Of a stretch of DNA of 24,167 nt, positions 22,470-24,167 are shown piece by piece; position 1 is the stretch's first letter, and each line of letters starts with the position of its first letter. A program made the translations under genes and the position numbers. The notes under the pieces were generated by a model, which was not told the DNA's origin, made no database searches, and was given only the letters and a program-made list of their open reading frames with translations. Origin of the DNA: Candidatus Buchananbacteria bacterium (GTDB lineage Bacteria; Patescibacteriota; Patescibacteriia; CAIXNZ01); the NCBI GenBank assembly GCA_030592165.1, contig JAUVKC010000008.1, positions 1-24,167 of the forward strand. Reading direction: 5' to 3'.

Positions 22470-24167
22470 TTTACTAAAAAATTTTTCAACCAACTATAAA
22501 GAAGCTTTGATCAAAGCTATTAATTTAGCTTGGCAAAAAAAACTAAAAACAGTTGCACCTGAACATATTTTACAAGGACTTGTTTCACAAAAAGGCAGTA
22601 TTGGTTCAGAAATATTAATCAAAGCAAATTTTCCTTACAAAAATATTATTACTAAAAAAGGTAAACTAGACAGTAAAAGTACCTACCCAGGATTTGATAC
22701 AAAAACTATTCAAATCATAGAATCATCAGCTTCAATTGCTTTTCGTCATAACCACCCGTATATAGCAACAGAACATCTATTATTATCTTTACTTGAAAAT
22801 CAAGACGAAAATTTACAAAAAATTTTTAAATCAAATAAAATTAATCAAAAGTTTGTCAAAGATCAAATTGCTCTAATTTTTAATAGTACTGCTAAATTCC
22901 AAAACTTCACTTCATCTTTAAATGACTATGAACTACCAGGGAATGAAGAGGATTTAACAGCAGTTTACAACCCAACTACAGCTTCCAAAAAATCTGTCCT
23001 AGAAAGTTTAACTACTAATTTAACTGATAAAAAAATCCAAAAAAATATTGATCCAGTAATCGGAAGAGGACTCGAGATTGATCGGCTGACAGAAATCTTG
23101 ATGAGACGAACCAAAAATAATCCTTTAATTCTTGGTGACCCCGGAGTAGGAAAAACCGCTATTGTCGAGGGTTTAGCCAAAAAAATTTCCCAAGGTGAAG
23201 TCCCAGAAATTTTAGCTAACAAAAAAATATTATCCCTTGATATCTCATTAATTGTTGCCGGAACAATGTTTCGTGGTGAATTTGAAAACCGCATGAAAAA
23301 TATGCTGGAAGAGATTAAAAAAGATCCTAATATTATTATTTTTATAGATGAAATTCATAATATAATTGGGGCTGGCTCTACTCAAGGATCAATGGATATT
23401 GCTAACATTCTCAAACCTGCTCTGGCTAGAGGTGAAGTGAGATGTATAGGCGCAACAACATATGAAGAGTATAAAAAACATCTTGAAGGTGATGCAGCTC
23501 TAGAAAGAAGATTCCAACTGATTAAAGTTAAAGAACCAAGCAAACTTCAAACCAAACAAATACTAGATGGAGTAAAACACAATTATGAAAACTATCATGG
23601 GGTAACAATTACTGATGAAGCAATCGATACAGCTATTCAATTAAGCTCCAAACATATCACAGATCGTTTTTTTCCTGATAAAGCTTTAGATCTTATCGAC
23701 GAAGCTTCATCAAAAATTAAAATAGAACAAAAACAAGATAAAGATACTCAAAAATTAAAACAAGTCCAAGTGAAACTACTGGAAATAAAAAATGCTAAAG
23801 AAGAAGCAGTGATTAATGAAAATTTCAAACAAGCAATTATTTTCAAAGCTCAAGAAAGAGATACTCAGGAAGAAATTAATAAAATCAAAGTAACTTTGAA
23901 GAATCAAAACAAGACTAATCCTTTGATTGGTAAAAAAGAAATTTGTCAGACAATATCCAAGATCACCAGTATCCCTTTAAAAGAATTACTAATGGAAGAA
24001 AGACAAAAATTCCTTAAACTTGAGAATATCTTAGCTAAAAAAATAATCGGGCAAGAGGAAGCTTTGAAAGTTTTAGCTCAGGCAATAAGAAGATCCAAGG
24101 CAGGCATCAACAGACAAAACAAACCGCTTGGTTCATTTATATTTATTGGTCCAAGTGGTACAGGCAA
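22459..24167 (+). CDS. clpC: ClpC-type AAA+ ATPase, Clp protease ATP-binding subunit (partial, C-terminus beyond window)
   Basis: Hexameric unfoldase that feeds proteins to ClpP or remodels them. The first 569 residues are visible. Seen: a Clp_N domain with two repeats (about 1-150; APEHILQGL and ATEHLLLSL), the first AAA+ domain with VIGRGLEIDRLTEIL, Walker A GDPGVGKT (226-233), Walker B IIIFIDEIH (293-301), GATTYEEY and ALERRF, a short middle region of about 80 residues and the beginning of the second AAA+ domain with IIGQEEA and Walker A GPSGTGK (564 on). The short middle region favours ClpC over ClpB, which has a long coiled coil. The ATG overlaps the upstream membrane-protein gene (ATGAATTATAA). 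Confidence 0.92.
   Translation, partial: MNYNLLKNFSTNYKEALIKAINLAWQKKLKTVAPEHILQGLVSQKGSIGSEILIKANFPYKNIITKKGKLDSKSTYPGFDTKTIQIIESSASIAFRHNHPYIATEHLLLSLLENQDENLQKIFKSNKINQKFVKDQIALIFNSTAKFQNFTSSLNDYELPGNEEDLTAVYNPTTASKKSVLESLTTNLTDKKIQKNIDPVIGRGLEIDRLTEILMRRTKNNPLILGDPGVGKTAIVEGLAKKISQGEVPEILANKKILSLDISLIVAGTMFRGEFENRMKNMLEEIKKDPNIIIFIDEIHNIIGAGSTQGSMDIANILKPALARGEVRCIGATTYEEYKKHLEGDAALERRFQLIKVKEPSKLQTKQILDGVKHNYENYHGVTITDEAIDTAIQLSSKHITDRFFPDKALDLIDEASSKIKIEQKQDKDTQKLKQVQVKLLEIKNAKEEAVINENFKQAIIFKAQERDTQEEINKIKVTLKNQNKTNPLIGKKEICQTISKITSIPLKELLMEERQKFLKLENILAKKIIGQEEALKVLAQAIRRSKAGINRQNKPLGSFIFIGPSGTG

Noticed and set aside
1..24167. UGA recoded to glycine or tryptophan
   Set aside because: All conserved genes are full length without any in-frame TGA, and tryptophan is encoded by TGG.
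1..24167. CRISPR arrays, tRNA or rRNA genes, transposases
   Set aside because: None seen: no regularly spaced repeats, no cloverleaf I could recognise, no transposase motifs.

Overview
The window looks like a piece of an AT-rich genome from a Candidate Phyla Radiation (Patescibacteria) bacterium. The grounds are a DUF4012 membrane protein (hallmark ELRPTGGF), compact gene packing, almost no Shine-Dalgarno (SD) sequences, AT-rich 'TTCGTA'-type intergenic repeats, scattered GC-rich palindromes and a palindromic terminator of a type I associate with such genomes. This placement is inference: there is no rRNA or tRNA here. The genetic code reads as standard, but none of 21 readable stop codons is TGA (16 TAA, 5 TAG).

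Layout. Positions 1-7820 are all on the minus strand: acylphosphatase, three family-2 glycosyltransferases, a DUF4012 protein, MreB and the start of DNA polymerase III delta' (holB, cut by the window edge). Together they suggest a cell-envelope or surface-polysaccharide block leading into housekeeping genes. Positions 8004-9607 (plus) hold an unknown membrane/coiled-coil protein and an RsuA/RluB-type pseudouridine synthase, ended by a perfect 26-bp hairpin. Positions 9664-17219 (minus) run murI > rseP > pheS > pheT > secreted C-terminally anchored protein > small membrane protein. Between pheS and pheT lies a remnant of the 3' end of a second, divergent pheS, next to a tandem pair of GC-rich palindromic modules.

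Positions 17220-18668 are the least ordinary part. Next to the murI promoter a divergent plus-strand promoter with an extended -10 leads into about 230 nt with no gene and several hairpins, a candidate non-coding RNA. Facing it on the minus strand is a run of very small ORFs (84/90, 25, 13, 67 and 58 aa, plus weaker candidates of 23 and 28 aa). Four of them have strong SDs, unlike almost all other genes here, and the run has its own promoter and terminator. I recognise none of these proteins. It is the best candidate for an undescribed locus.

Positions 18669-20027 (minus) encode a phosphomannomutase/phosphoglucomutase. Positions 20164-24167 (plus) form a protein-quality-control run: lemA, htpX, an unknown multi-pass membrane protein, and a ClpC-type AAA+ unfoldase cut by the window edge.
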